A stretch of 64,000 nt of DNA from assembly GCF_900111565.1 (NCBI RefSeq), contig NZ_FOIK01000006.1:1-64000 (forward strand). The letters are read 5' to 3'. Below are positions 24,867 through 33,196 of this stretch, piece by piece. Source of the DNA: Paenibacillus sp. NFR01. GTDB lineage: Bacteria; Bacillota; Bacilli; Paenibacillales; Paenibacillaceae. The notes under the pieces were generated by a model. That model had not been told where the DNA came from. It saw only the letters and a program-made list of their open reading frames with translations, and did not search any database. Made by a program: the position numbers and the translations under genes. Each line of letters begins with the position of its first letter. Position 1 is the first letter of the stretch.

Positions 24867-25658
24867 TTATTTCGCCACTCTTTGCATGGCCGGCACAAAA
24901 TCCTTGATGATCTCCGCCAGCCGTTCCGGAGCTTCAAACATACTCATATGCCCCGCCCCGGAGATCGTCGCTTTCGTGACATTCGGCTTGTCGGCCGTAA
25001 ACGCCCGCTCAGGCGTAACGATGGCATCCTGATCACCGGCGACCAGCAGCACCGGCAATGCCGAAGCGGAGATGACATCCCGGCGGTCCGGACGTTCGCG
25101 CATCGCCAGCGCAGCGCCGACCGCGCCTTGCGGCGGCGTCCGGTAACCGATTTCTTTGGCCCGCTGCAGCAGCTGCGGCGCCGCATCCGGCGCGAACAAT
25201 CCCGGCACGAGCTGATCGACAAAATCGGTTATGCCTTCGCTCCGGATCTGGCTGACGCTCTTCAGCCGCTTCTCCTTCGCTTCCTCGCTGTCCGGATATC
25301 CGGTAGAATGGATCAGCCCAAAGCCCTTCAGCCGCGCCGAATGGCGCTGGGCAAACGACAACGTGATGTACCCGCCGAGCGAATGTCCAAGCAGATAACA
25401 TTTAGGGATCTCCAATGCGTCCAGCAGAGACAATACGTCGTCCGCCATTTGCTCGATGGTATAGGCACCCAGCGGCGCATCCGATGCGCCATGGCCGCGC
25501 AGATCGGGGGCGATGACGCGATAGCGGCCGCTCAAATACGGTATGACCTGCTCAAAATAGCTGGAGCTTCCGCAAAAACCGTGCAGCAGCACGATGACCT
25601 CGCCGGAACCCTGGTCGCTGTAACAAATATTGTTTCCTTCACACCGAATGTTTTCCAT
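24867..25658 (-). CDS. Alpha/beta hydrolase
   Basis: A 263-residue cytosolic alpha/beta hydrolase. The oxyanion HGFCG motif, the nucleophile elbow GHSLGG (Ser near residue 93), the acid in VAGDQDAIV and the final His in GAGHMSMFE are all present and correctly spaced, so it should be active. No lid insertion or family-specific motif points to a substrate; esterases, haloperoxidase-like and metabolite hydrolases share this form. The gene stands alone, with its own terminator. Confidence 0.88.
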   Translation of the reverse strand: MENIRCEGNNICYSDQGSGEVIVLLHGFCGSSSYFEQVIPYLSGRYRVIAPDLRGHGASDAPLGAYTIEQMADDVLSLLDALEIPKCYLLGHSLGGYITLSFAQRHSARLKGFGLIHSTGYPDSEEAKEKRLKSVSQIRSEGITDFVDQLVPGLFAPDAAPQLLQRAKEIGYRTPPQGAVGAALAMRERPDRRDVISASALPVLLVAGDQDAIVTPERAFTADKPNVTKATISGAGHMSMFEAPERLAEIIKDFVPAMQRVAK

Positions 25659-25750
25659 GGCCGCTTCCTTCTTTCCATATGTAGTGACATACAGTTACAG
25701 CTTTTGCTTTTCTTAATTATTTAAGCCAAAGCAGGAGCCTTGAAACGCAG

Positions 25751-26281
25751 TTATTTAAAATTAAAACCAAATCCCTGCGCCGCCGCAGCGGCGATTTTGT
25801 TGGACATCACCATGACCCGGTGCAGCGGAGTGGTCTGCAATATGCGGTACGGCCACGGACCGTTTACATCAACAATCGCCGCAAGGCTGGCATGGCCTAC
25901 CGCCGGCAGCGATATGCCGACGGATTGCGCGGGCCGCAGCGGCTCCCGCGCGACAAAGTAACAACCCAGCGCCGCGGCAGGGCCGAGACAAGCATCCACC
26001 GCAACGATATACTGGTCCGGTCCGATGGCGGCAAGCCTATCCACCAGATTGTTCGCATCGCAAGGATCAGGCAGCGTACCGACTACGTTCGGGAAGCCAT
26101 ATTCCGTCAGCTTGCTGCCGGTCAGCGGCCCGAGCGCGTCTCCGGTGGAGCGGTCCGTGCCGATACATAAAAAGGTAATCTTCTCGGCCGGGTGCAAAGC
26201 GGCAAGACCGGCGAAAAATTCGACCAGTCCGGCGGCATCCGCCTTCATCCGTTTGCGGCTCTCCTCTTCCCTGATCGCCAC
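25751..26281 (-). CDS. yyaC: Spore protease YyaC (DUF1256)
   Basis: A 176-residue protein of the YyaC family, distantly related to the germination protease GPR. The core motifs are ITFLCIGTDRSTGDALGPLTGSKL, VVGTLPDPCDANNL and VDACLGP; they include the conserved Asp residues thought to be catalytic in GPR-type enzymes. Its role in sporulation is not settled. The reading frame is open to an ATG at 26317 without ribosome site, while GTG at 26281 has AAGGAG 8 bases upstream and is chosen. Its presence supports a spore-forming host. Confidence 0.88.
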   Translation of the reverse strand: MAIREEESRKRMKADAAGLVEFFAGLAALHPAEKITFLCIGTDRSTGDALGPLTGSKLTEYGFPNVVGTLPDPCDANNLVDRLAAIGPDQYIVAVDACLGPAAALGCYFVAREPLRPAQSVGISLPAVGHASLAAIVDVNGPWPYRILQTTPLHRVMVMSNKIAAAAAQGFGFNFK

Positions 26282-26433
26282 CCGCTTCACTCCTTCCCTA
26301 ACTGAATAGTTCCTCATCCAAAAACGATTTTCTCTAATTTATCATAATTCCATTGCCGCGGACAAAAAAATGGTGTTCATGAACAAAAGCTGTTAGAATA
26401 ACTCGGAGATACGAAAAAGAGAGGACGGTTCCA

Positions 26434-26664
26434 ATGGATTTATCGCAGCCCAGCCAGGAAAACGTGGAATACATGATCGAAGCCATCAAGAGCAAGCTTA
26501 AGATGGCCAGCGCTGCCGCCATGCAGGCATCCGCTTTTTCCGTGGAGCATTATGAAGATATTATGGATATTTACGAGGTGACCATGAGCAGCGAACGGCT
26601 CAGCATCGCCCAGGTTGAGGCCTTGGTATCCGAGCTTGGCCGCCTGCGCAACAAATCCAATTAA
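26434..26664 (+). CDS. UPF0435/DUF1128 protein (YfkK-like)
   Basis: A 76-residue helical cytosolic protein of the UPF0435 family, recognised from NVEYMIEAIKSKLKMASAAAMQ and HYEDIMDIYEVTM. B. subtilis YfkK belongs here; the function is unknown. Length is normal for the family. GAGAGGA lies about 10 bases upstream of the ATG. The gene is monocistronic, closed by a long hairpin terminator, and diverges from yyaC. Confidence 0.85.
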   Translation: MDLSQPSQENVEYMIEAIKSKLKMASAAAMQASAFSVEHYEDIMDIYEVTMSSERLSIAQVEALVSELGRLRNKSN

Positions 26665-26680
26665 ACCGCTGGATCAGCAA

Positions 26681-26737
26681 AAACGCCTTGCCCTTCCGTC
26701 GCCCCTCCGGGCAGCGGCTAAGGCAAGGCGTTTTTTT
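26681..26737 (+). terminator. Terminator after the UPF0435 gene
   Basis: Perfect 12-bp stem AAACGCCTTGCC/GGCAAGGCGTTT (26681-26692 with 26722-26733) with a 29-base loop, then a run of seven T ending at 26737. Confidence 0.85.
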
Positions 26738-26836
26738 AGCGAATGGAACGGTATACTCCTTTGCGGCCTCCGCATAGTGCTTGAGTATACCCCGAAGCTG
26801 TTGCCCCTAATTTCAAGTTTTACTTCCCGGGACGGT

Positions 26837-27556
26837 TTACGGCAAGTCGATCAGCACAAGCTCAGCGTCGCCCTTGCTGCTCGTCCCCTTCAACGTCAAA
26901 TCGCCGCCGCTGCGGATGCGTGCCGCATCGCCAGGCTCCAGTTGAAACACGCCGTCAGCCCCGGTCACCTCCAGATTTCCGGAGACGACATATAGATGAA
27001 GCCGGCGGTCGCCATTTTGCGGATAGGCGAGGCTTTGCCCCGTCTCCAGCGCAGACAAATGGATGTTCACCTGCTTGTCCAGCTCCAGAGCTCCCTCTGT
27101 CCCGACGCCCGACACTACGGTCAGCAGGCGGTTGCGCCTGAATTCCGGCGGATAAAACTTTGCGTTCCATTGCGGCACGGCTTCAGGTTTATCCGGCAGA
27201 ATCCACATTTGCAGAAACCGCACGTCTTCTTCCTCCGAAGGATTCGTCTCCGAATGGTTGATTCCCGTTCCCGCGCACATGAGCTGCACGCTGCCTGCCT
27301 GAAGATCGGCGTGGTTGCCGAGATCGTCCTGATGCCGCAGCACGCCGCTGATGACATAGGTGATAATCTCCATATCATGATGCGGATGCTCATGCATGCC
27401 TTGCCCCGGCTTCAGCACGTTGTCATTGTGGGCCAGCAGCGCCCCGAAATGGGCATTGCTCGGATCATCGTAATCGGCGAACGAAAAGCTGAATTCACTG
27501 TGAATCCATTCCCGATTCGATGTATGGCGCTGCGCCGATGTAACGATTTTAAACAT
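26837..27556 (-). CDS. Pirin-family protein (YhhW-like)
   Basis: A 239-residue bicupin of the pirin family. The N-terminal cupin (about 45-135) carries the metal site MHEHPHHDMEIITYVI and the later ligand Glu/His in GTGINHSETN; the C-terminal cupin (about 155-235) is degenerate. The E. coli relative YhhW has quercetin 2,3-dioxygenase activity in vitro; physiological role unknown. The start at 27556 has GGAGGTG 9 bases upstream; the longer frame reaching 27628 lacks one. Confidence 0.88.
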   Translation of the reverse strand: MFKIVTSAQRHTSNREWIHSEFSFSFADYDDPSNAHFGALLAHNDNVLKPGQGMHEHPHHDMEIITYVISGVLRHQDDLGNHADLQAGSVQLMCAGTGINHSETNPSEEEDVRFLQMWILPDKPEAVPQWNAKFYPPEFRRNRLLTVVSGVGTEGALELDKQVNIHLSALETGQSLAYPQNGDRRLHLYVVSGNLEVTGADGVFQLEPGDAARIRSGGDLTLKGTSSKGDAELVLIDLP

Positions 27557-27721
27557 GATGGATTGCACCTCCAGGTGGTTTGCGTCCTCCTGCCATAAGC
27601 ACACGGGGTGCGCTGCCAATCTGAACAAGTTGTGGCAGGTACTGTAATTATGTATTGTTTACCCGGTTATTTCTTCCCTCAATCAACGGTGAAACCCCGT
27701 GCTTAACGGCACTTTTTGACT

Positions 27722-27747
27722 GTTTCAGCCCATACCTCAACGTTTAT
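27722..27747 (+). promoter_or_regulatory. Candidate sigma-B promoter of ytxH-like gene
   Basis: GTTTCA (27722-27727), 14-bp spacer, GTTTAT (27742-27747). The -35 and spacing equal those before rsbV; the -10 departs from GGGTAT at two positions. About 85 bp upstream of a gene family that is sigma-B-dependent in B. subtilis. Confidence 0.5.
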
Positions 27748-27832
27748 ATACGAAGTAAGATCGCTGCAGGATTATCCTGACAGGCGATATCCTTTTCTTA
27801 GCGTTACACATTATCCATACAAGGAGTGATTG

Positions 27833-28339
27833 ATGATGAATAAGGCAGAAACGGAATATCCAATGGACAGCGGACACACTTTTTTGAAGGGTATCTTTAT
27901 CGGCGGACTTCTTGGAGCCGCAGCTGCGCTGCTCTTTGCGCCTAAGCCCGGCCGCGAGATGCGCAGCGACTTGTCCGAAAAGCTGTCGCTTGCAACCGAT
28001 AAAACGAAAGAAGTAGCCGGCACCTTGACGGATAAGACGAAATCCCTTGCTTCGACTGTCAGCGAAAAAGCTACCGATCTGGCCGGCGTTGTATCCTCCA
28101 AAGCCTCCGATATCTTCAGCACGGTCAGCGACGGCAAACAGCAGATCGCGGCTACGCTGCAGGAGACCGGCCAAAAAATCGGCGCTACCGTCACCGAGGC
28201 TTCCGAAGATATCGCCTCTGATGTTAAGGATGCGTCCAAGAATGTAGCCGGCGAAGCCAAAGAAGCTTCCAAGGACGTCGCCGATACGGCAAAGGAAACG
28301 AAAGAGGAAGTTCAATCCTCTTATAAATCGTCTTATTGA
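27833..28339 (+). CDS. YtxH-domain stress protein
   Basis: A 168-residue protein. The YtxH domain is at the N-terminus: one membrane helix FLKGIFIGGLLGAAAALLFAPKPG followed by REMRSDLSEKL. The rest (about 55-165) is a long amphipathic series of 11-residue-like repeats rich in Ala, Lys, Asp and Thr (TDKTKEVAGTLTDKTKSLAS...), like LEA or apolipoprotein-type helices that may lie on membranes or act under desiccation. Both parts fit a general-stress protein. AAGGAG is 6 bases before the ATG at 27833. It lies just downstream of a candidate sigma-B promoter and beside the sigB locus. Confidence 0.85.
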   Translation: MMNKAETEYPMDSGHTFLKGIFIGGLLGAAAALLFAPKPGREMRSDLSEKLSLATDKTKEVAGTLTDKTKSLASTVSEKATDLAGVVSSKASDIFSTVSDGKQQIAATLQETGQKIGATVTEASEDIASDVKDASKNVAGEAKEASKDVADTAKETKEEVQSSYKSSY

Positions 28340-28386
28340 TCCACCGTCCGGGTGAATCATGGCACTCGAAGCAGAACGAACCAGGG

Positions 28387-28415
28387 CAGCCAGCTCACCG
28401 CAGCTGGCTGTTTTT
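28387..28415 (+). terminator. Terminator after ytxH-like gene
   Basis: CAGCCAGCT/AGCTGGCTG stem with a 6-base loop followed by TTTTT. The DUF5665 gene begins 42 bp later without a clear promoter, so it may depend on read-through. Confidence 0.85.
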
Positions 28416-28456
28416 ATTCCAAAGAGCCTTGGGGCTGCAGAAAGCGAGGAATCATT

Positions 28457-28789
28457 ATGGGGACAGCAAGCAGCAGACCGAAAGCGTATGAGGTCGACGA
28501 GCATCCGTTTGAACTTAGACATGAAGTAAAGCGCCTCAACGCGCGGCTTGATCAAATTGCCGATTCGCTGGAGAAGTCGGAGTTCAAGGATATTCTCGAG
28601 AACTACACCAATCCGAAAAAAAGAATCCTGACCAACCTGATGGCGGGCATTTCCCGGGGTCTTGGCCTGTCGCTCGGTACCTTCATTATCCTGGGGCTAC
28701 TCGGGTATATTGCCAGCCTCTTTATCGACGTCCCGGTCATCGGGGAATATCTGGGCGAGATCAAAAAATACATCGATGCCAACAACTGA
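28457..28789 (+). CDS. DUF5665 membrane protein
   Basis: A 110-residue protein: a charged N-terminal half with a short coiled-coil part (ELRHEVKRLNARLDQIADSLEKSE) and two hydrophobic segments (about 62-85 and 88-100) in the DUF5665 pattern NLMAGISRGLGLSLGTFIILGLLGY. Function unknown. The open frame extends to 28352, but GAGG 7 bases before the ATG at 28457 and the preceding terminator hairpin place the start there. Confidence 0.75.
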   Translation: MGTASSRPKAYEVDEHPFELRHEVKRLNARLDQIADSLEKSEFKDILENYTNPKKRILTNLMAGISRGLGLSLGTFIILGLLGYIASLFIDVPVIGEYLGEIKKYIDANN

Positions 28790-28825
28790 GCATAAGCTGT
28801 CACGTCAAACCGCCGGTACACATAC

Positions 28826-28868
28826 AAACAGGACAAGCCCCCTTTAAGCAAGGAGGCTTGTCCTGTTT
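28826..28868. terminator. Bidirectional terminator between DUF5665 gene and sigB
   Basis: Perfect 14-bp stem AAACAGGACAAGCC/GGCTTGTCCTGTTT with a 15-base loop between two converging genes. Confidence 0.85.
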
Positions 28869-28883
28869 CACTGATGATACAAA

Positions 28884-29654
28884 TCAATAGGAGGAGTTCG
28901 CCATAATCTGTTTCAGTTTTTCGGTGGCCCGCTTCTGGATACGGGAGACGCTCATCTGCGAAACCCCCAGCTTCTGGGCAATCGCCCGCTGCGATTGGCC
29001 GTCTTGGAAGGCAAGCAGCAGCACCTGCTGTTCCTGTTCCTTGAGCTGGCCGAGCGCCTGCTGCAGGTCCATCCGTTTTTCCACCGTTTCATAGTCATTG
29101 GCCTCGGAGCTGATCAGTTCGCCCAGCGTTGCGCCCGTCTCTTCCTGAGAGAGCGGCGAATCCAGCGATACATAATGATAGCACTCCCGGCCGGCCAGCA
29201 CTTCCACCGTTTCTTCCACGGACAGGTCAAGGAAGCTTGCAATCTCGTCAACCGCCGGCGATCGCTCCAGCTTGATGGTTAGCTCATCAATGGCTTGCTG
29301 GACAAGCGCACCTTTTTCCTTGATTCGTCGGGGAACCTGGATATACCATGATTTGTCGCGAAGGAAATTTTTCATGTGGCCGATCATGCTCTTCATCGCA
29401 TAAGGCTCAAACGGAATCCCCAGGCTAATATCATACTGCTGAAGCAGCCGGATCAATGCCATTTGTCCGACCTGATACAAATCCTCATACAAATCCGGAC
29501 GGTTGCGGGCGATTTTGCCTGCCGCCATTTTGACCATCGGTTCATAAGTACGGATCAGCTCGGTCGCGATATCGTTATCCTTCGTCTGTTGATACTCCCA
29601 AATCATGCTTACCGCTTCGCTCATGGATTCAGGGGGAGTCACTTTCTCATTCAT
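28884..29654 (-). CDS. sigB: General stress sigma factor sigma-B
   Basis: A 256-residue sigma-B/F/G-type factor that directs RNA polymerase to general-stress promoters. Region 2 is DLYEDLYQVGQMALIRLLQQYD followed by PFEPYAMKSMIGHMKNFLRD; region 3 begins QVPRRIKEKGALVQQAIDEL; region 4 holds the helix-turn-helix SQRAIAQKLGVSQMSVSRIQ. It follows rsbW with an ATGA overlap and rsbV before that, which marks it as sigma-B (sigma-F would follow spoIIAA-spoIIAB, with similar sequences). The absence of spoIIA context, and the surrounding stress genes and kinase cluster, favour sigma-B. Confidence 0.88.
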   Translation of the reverse strand: MNEKVTPPESMSEAVSMIWEYQQTKDNDIATELIRTYEPMVKMAAGKIARNRPDLYEDLYQVGQMALIRLLQQYDISLGIPFEPYAMKSMIGHMKNFLRDKSWYIQVPRRIKEKGALVQQAIDELTIKLERSPAVDEIASFLDLSVEETVEVLAGRECYHYVSLDSPLSQEETGATLGELISSEANDYETVEKRMDLQQALGQLKEQEQQVLLLAFQDGQSQRAIAQKLGVSQMSVSRIQKRATEKLKQIMANSSY

Positions 29655-30103
29655 ACTTTCTCCTCACTGAAATGAAGTCGTTTTGTCAGGGTCACGACCG
29701 TCCCTTTTCCTGCTTCGCTCACCACGCTAACTTCATCCATGAGCGCTTGCATTAAATAAAATCCGAGCCCGCCCACCTGAACATCACTCAGCTCTTTGTC
29801 ATGCAGCGTCATGTGTTCGCCGGACTTGTCCGCTTCGTCAAAGCTCTCCCCTTCGTCTTTGACCGTAATCGACAAGCTGCTGGACCCTACTTCAAAAATG
29901 ACATCGACCAGACCGTCCTCCTGCCCGTAGGCATACAGAACGGAGTTGTTACAGGCTTCGGAGACAGCGACCTTCATGTCCTCGATGTCTTCATAGGTAA
30001 ACCCCATTTTGGAGGCTATGCCATATAAGTTAAGTCTGACGATATCGACATATTCTGCGCTGGCGGGTAACTGAAGAATTACTTTTTGCACGTCATCACT
30101 CAT
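29651..30103 (-). CDS. rsbW: Anti-sigma-B factor, serine kinase RsbW
   Basis: A 150-residue GHKL-type kinase. It binds sigma-B and holds it inactive, and phosphorylates RsbV on Ser. The N box is seen in MKVAVSEACNNSVLYAYG (E-x-x-x-N), G1 in VKDEGESFD and G2 in VGGLGFYLMQALMDEV. Length is right for RsbW. AAGGAT precedes the ATG; its stop codon overlaps the sigB start, so anti-sigma and sigma are made in fixed ratio. Confidence 0.92.
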   Translation of the reverse strand: MSDDVQKVILQLPASAEYVDIVRLNLYGIASKMGFTYEDIEDMKVAVSEACNNSVLYAYGQEDGLVDVIFEVGSSSLSITVKDEGESFDEADKSGEHMTLHDKELSDVQVGGLGFYLMQALMDEVSVVSEAGKGTVVTLTKRLHFSEEKV

Positions 30104-30121
30104 CCTAATTTCTATCCTTTC

Positions 30122-30466
30122 CTAGTGGGAATTCTCTTGGGGGGCAAAAAACTTGGAGATGCCGGTCATGTCAAACAGCTTCTGGATTTGCGGCGGAACC
30201 TCTTCGACCGTAAATTTGACGTCCATCCCATGCCGCGCTTTCAGAATGGACAGCAGAATGCCGATACCTGTGCTGTCTATATATTTCAAATCCTTCAGGT
30301 TAATGACGAGATCCAGCCCCGTATCTCCCACGAGCGGTTCCATAACCAGGCGAAAATCGGGAGCTACCGACAAATCCAGCTCACCGATCAGATAAACTGT
30401 ACATACATTGCCTTCCGTTTCGGTCTTTGCGTGGAACTTTTCGCTTTTATGAGTATTCATAGACAA
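30122..30466 (-). CDS. rsbV: Anti-anti-sigma factor RsbV (STAS domain)
   Basis: A 114-residue STAS-domain protein. The phosphorylatable Ser is expected in LKYIDSTGIGILLSILK, the standard DSxG site. Unphosphorylated RsbV binds RsbW and frees sigma-B; RsbW phosphorylation switches it off and an RsbU/RsbY-type phosphatase switches it on. It is the first gene of rsbV-rsbW-sigB, with a sigma-B-like promoter 30 bp upstream, giving positive autoregulation. Confidence 0.92.
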   Translation of the reverse strand: MSMNTHKSEKFHAKTETEGNVCTVYLIGELDLSVAPDFRLVMEPLVGDTGLDLVINLKDLKYIDSTGIGILLSILKARHGMDVKFTVEEVPPQIQKLFDMTGISKFFAPQENSH

Positions 30467-30495
30467 TCTCTCCTGATATATGTTTTCTTTACCAA

Positions 30496-30521
30496 TAACC
30501 CTAAAGTCACATGATTGAAAC
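30496..30521 (-). promoter_or_regulatory. Sigma-B-type promoter of rsbV-rsbW-sigB
   Basis: GTTTCA (30521-30516), 14-bp spacer, GGGTTA (30501-30496) on the minus strand. This is a good match to the sigma-B consensus GTTTAA-N12/14-GGGTAT and stands where an autoregulatory promoter is expected. Confidence 0.75.
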
Positions 30522-30557
30522 AGAAAATGCAGGTTTGCACACTTGGTAAAATGTGCC

Positions 30558-32228
30558 TTACGTCTTATACACGGACGTATTGCGCTCCTTAAGCGGCAGC
30601 TCGGCTCGAGAATACCGGGAGATCATCTGCTTAATGCTGCTCAGCTTCAGCGGTTTGCTGATATACCCGTCCATCCCAGCCGCGAGGCAGCGGTTCTGGA
30701 TGCCTTCCATAACATTGGCAGTCATGGCGATGATGACGGCACGGCTCGCCGAACGGCCGCCTCCGGTACGAATCTTCGCGGTCGCGGCTAAACCGTCCAT
30801 CACCGGCATCTGTAGATCCATGAAGATAAAATCATAGGCGTTCGCGGACGCCAGCTCTACCGCCTGGCCCCCGTCTTCGGCAACATCGGCGATATAACCG
30901 AGCTTGTCCAGCATGCTGACCATCAGACGCTGGTTGATCGGGTGGTCGTCGGCAACCAGAATTCGGCTGCGCCATTTCCGGCCCAGCGCCACTCCTGCCG
31001 GCTCTTCCTCGCGCGTATCTCCGGCAAACTCCGTCTCGGGCAGCGCCGTCTCGATGGTGAACACGAAGGTGGCACCTTTTTCTTCCATGGATTCGACACG
31101 GATCTCCCCGCCCATCATTCCGACAAGCGACTTGCAGATCGCCAGGCCCAGACCTGTGCCGCCGTATTTGCGGGTCATCGAAGAATCCAGCTGCGAGAAC
31201 GGCTTGAACAGCCGGTCGCGTTTTTCCGGAGAAATCCCGATACCGGTGTCCTTGACCGTAAATTCGACAACCAGCTTCCCTTCCGCCGACGGCAGGGGGG
31301 TCGCCACCAGGTATACGCCGCCCTGGTTCGTGAACTTCACCGCATTGGCGACAAGATTGATAAGCACCTGCCGCAGGCGCGCCATATCCCCGTAGATCAG
31401 CTTCGGCAGCTTCTGGTCGATGAAATAGGCCAATTCGAGGTTCTTCTTCCCGGCTTCCGCCGAGAATAGGCTGAATACCTCCTGGATCGTCACCTGAAGC
31501 TCGAACAGCTGCTCCTCCATCTCCATTTTACCAGATTCCATTTTCGTGAAATCCAGAATATCATTTATAACCGTAATCAGCGTATCTGCGCTTTTCCGGA
31601 TAATTTCGGTGTATTCCTTCTGCTCGGGCGAAAGGTCGGTCTCCATCAGTAAATCGATCATGCCGACGACGCCGTTCATGGGCGTCCGGATTTCATGGCT
31701 CATCATCGCCAGAAATTCCGTTTTTGCCTTGGCGGCAATTTCGGCCTCTTCCTTCGCCTTGATGAGCTCGCCGTTGATCTTCTCCAGCTCCTGCGTCTTC
31801 TGCTGCAGCAGCGATGATTGCATCTGATGCATCTTGCTCGTCAAATACATATGCACGAAGCCCTCAATCTTGGACTTCAGGATTTGCGGGATAAACGGTT
31901 TTACCATATAGTCGATGGCCCCGGCAGAGTAACCCGCGAACAAATGCTCAGCCTCTTTGCTGTTGGCGGAAATGAAGATAATCGGAATATCCTTCGTTTT
32001 CTCCCGCGCTTTGATCAGCTTGGCGGTCTCGATCCCGTCCATTCCCGGCATCTGCACGTCCAGTACGATTACGGCAAATTCATATTTCAGCAGACACCGC
32101 AGCGCTTCTTCGCCGGATGTCGCTTTAATCAGCTTGTACTTCTGGCTTTCCAATACGGCTTCCAGCGCAAGCAAATTTTCAGGCCTGTCGTCAACCAGCA
32201 GGATATGAATCGGTTCTTGAACCCCCAT
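30558..32228 (-). CDS. Hybrid histidine kinase, REC-HisKA-HATPase-REC
   Basis: A 556-residue soluble hybrid kinase with no sensor domain. An N-terminal receiver (about 8-125; IHILLVDDRPEN, phosphoacceptor Asp in VIVLDVQMPGMDG) is joined by a coiled coil to HisKA (FLAMMSHEIRTPMNG, His near 195), an HATPase (NLVANAVKFTNQGG; GTGLGLAICKSL) and a second receiver (about 425-545; ILVADDHPIN, FIFMDLQMPVMDG). It could receive phosphate on its N-terminal domain from another kinase and so act as an intermediate. The ATG at 32228 follows AGGAGGAG; a GTG start further up is poorer. It lies 18 bp after the CheR-type gene, within the sigma-B regulator cluster. Confidence 0.88.
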   Translation of the reverse strand: MGVQEPIHILLVDDRPENLLALEAVLESQKYKLIKATSGEEALRCLLKYEFAVIVLDVQMPGMDGIETAKLIKAREKTKDIPIIFISANSKEAEHLFAGYSAGAIDYMVKPFIPQILKSKIEGFVHMYLTSKMHQMQSSLLQQKTQELEKINGELIKAKEEAEIAAKAKTEFLAMMSHEIRTPMNGVVGMIDLLMETDLSPEQKEYTEIIRKSADTLITVINDILDFTKMESGKMEMEEQLFELQVTIQEVFSLFSAEAGKKNLELAYFIDQKLPKLIYGDMARLRQVLINLVANAVKFTNQGGVYLVATPLPSAEGKLVVEFTVKDTGIGISPEKRDRLFKPFSQLDSSMTRKYGGTGLGLAICKSLVGMMGGEIRVESMEEKGATFVFTIETALPETEFAGDTREEEPAGVALGRKWRSRILVADDHPINQRLMVSMLDKLGYIADVAEDGGQAVELASANAYDFIFMDLQMPVMDGLAATAKIRTGGGRSASRAVIIAMTANVMEGIQNRCLAAGMDGYISKPLKLSSIKQMISRYSRAELPLKERNTSVYKT

Positions 32229-32245
32229 AGGCTCCTCCTGTCTTG

Positions 32246-33115
32246 TCACTTGTTCTTGCGGTATATTTTTTCGATGCGGTCCAGGGGTTCGTAGCTGTCG
32301 CTGTACCTGGTAAAATGAATGGACTCCTTCGCTCCGAGCACCAATACGCCGAACCGGCTCAGGCTTTCGTGGAACAGGCCGTGAACATGGTCGCGCAGTT
32401 CATCATTGAAATAAATCATCACGTTGCGGCAGAAAATCACGTTGAATTCGTTGAACGAGGTGTCCGTGGCCAGGTTATGTTCGGCGAAAATGATGTTTTT
32501 GCGTAAAAAGGGCTGCAGCATCACCGAATTATATTTGGCCGTGTAATACTCGGAGAACGCTCGCGTCCCGCCGGCCGCCATATAATTTTTGGTGTACTGC
32601 TTCATCTTGCCGATGTCGTAGAGTCCTTCCTTGGCTTGCTGGAGCGAGCGCTCATTCATATCCGTCGCATAAATGCGGGCTTTATCGTACAGCCCTTCCT
32701 CATGCAGCAGAATTGCCATGGAGTAGACTTCCTCCCCGGTCGAGCAGCCGGCGTGCCAGATGCGGATGTAGGGGTAGGTCCGCAGCAGGGGCACCACCTT
32801 TTGCCGGAAGGTCAAAAACAGGCTCGGATCGCGGAACATTTCCGTAACCGGGATGGACAAGCTGTAGACAAACCGTTCGAAGCAAGCCCTGTCATGCAGC
32901 ACCTTCTCCTGCAGCGCGGAAATGTTCGGCACGTTCTCGCTGTGGACATGATGCCAAATGCGGCGCTTCAGCGAAGGCATCGCATAATTTCTAAAATCAT
33001 AGCCGTACAGGCGATGCACGCCGCTGAGCAGCAGCTCGATTTCGATTTGCTCCAGTTCCTGCTTATTTTCCATTGTATGCACTTGTCCGTCCATTCTGCC
33101 TTCCATGGCTTCCAT
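32246..33115 (-). CDS. rsbM: CheR-type methyltransferase, RsbM-like
   Basis: A 289-residue protein-glutamate methyltransferase of the CheR family: an N-terminal helical domain (about 15-85; GYDFRNYAMPSLKRRIWHH) and a SAM-binding domain with motif I RIWHAGCSTGEEVYSMAI and the FDVIFCRNVMIYF-like motif VIFCRNVMIYFN. No chemotaxis genes are nearby. In Bacillus cereus RsbM, a CheR-type enzyme, methylates the kinase RsbK and damps sigma-B activation; the adjacent RsbK-like kinase makes the same job likely here. The start chosen (33115) has AAGGAG about 10 bases upstream. Confidence 0.85.
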   Translation of the reverse strand: MEAMEGRMDGQVHTMENKQELEQIEIELLLSGVHRLYGYDFRNYAMPSLKRRIWHHVHSENVPNISALQEKVLHDRACFERFVYSLSIPVTEMFRDPSLFLTFRQKVVPLLRTYPYIRIWHAGCSTGEEVYSMAILLHEEGLYDKARIYATDMNERSLQQAKEGLYDIGKMKQYTKNYMAAGGTRAFSEYYTAKYNSVMLQPFLRKNIIFAEHNLATDTSFNEFNVIFCRNVMIYFNDELRDHVHGLFHESLSRFGVLVLGAKESIHFTRYSDSYEPLDRIEKIYRKNK

Positions 33116-33196
33116 ACACTTCCGACTCCTTGATCCCTGCCGCATTCGGACTGGCGGTTTTATTTGTACTGTATAGCTATTACCCCAAAAAACGGC

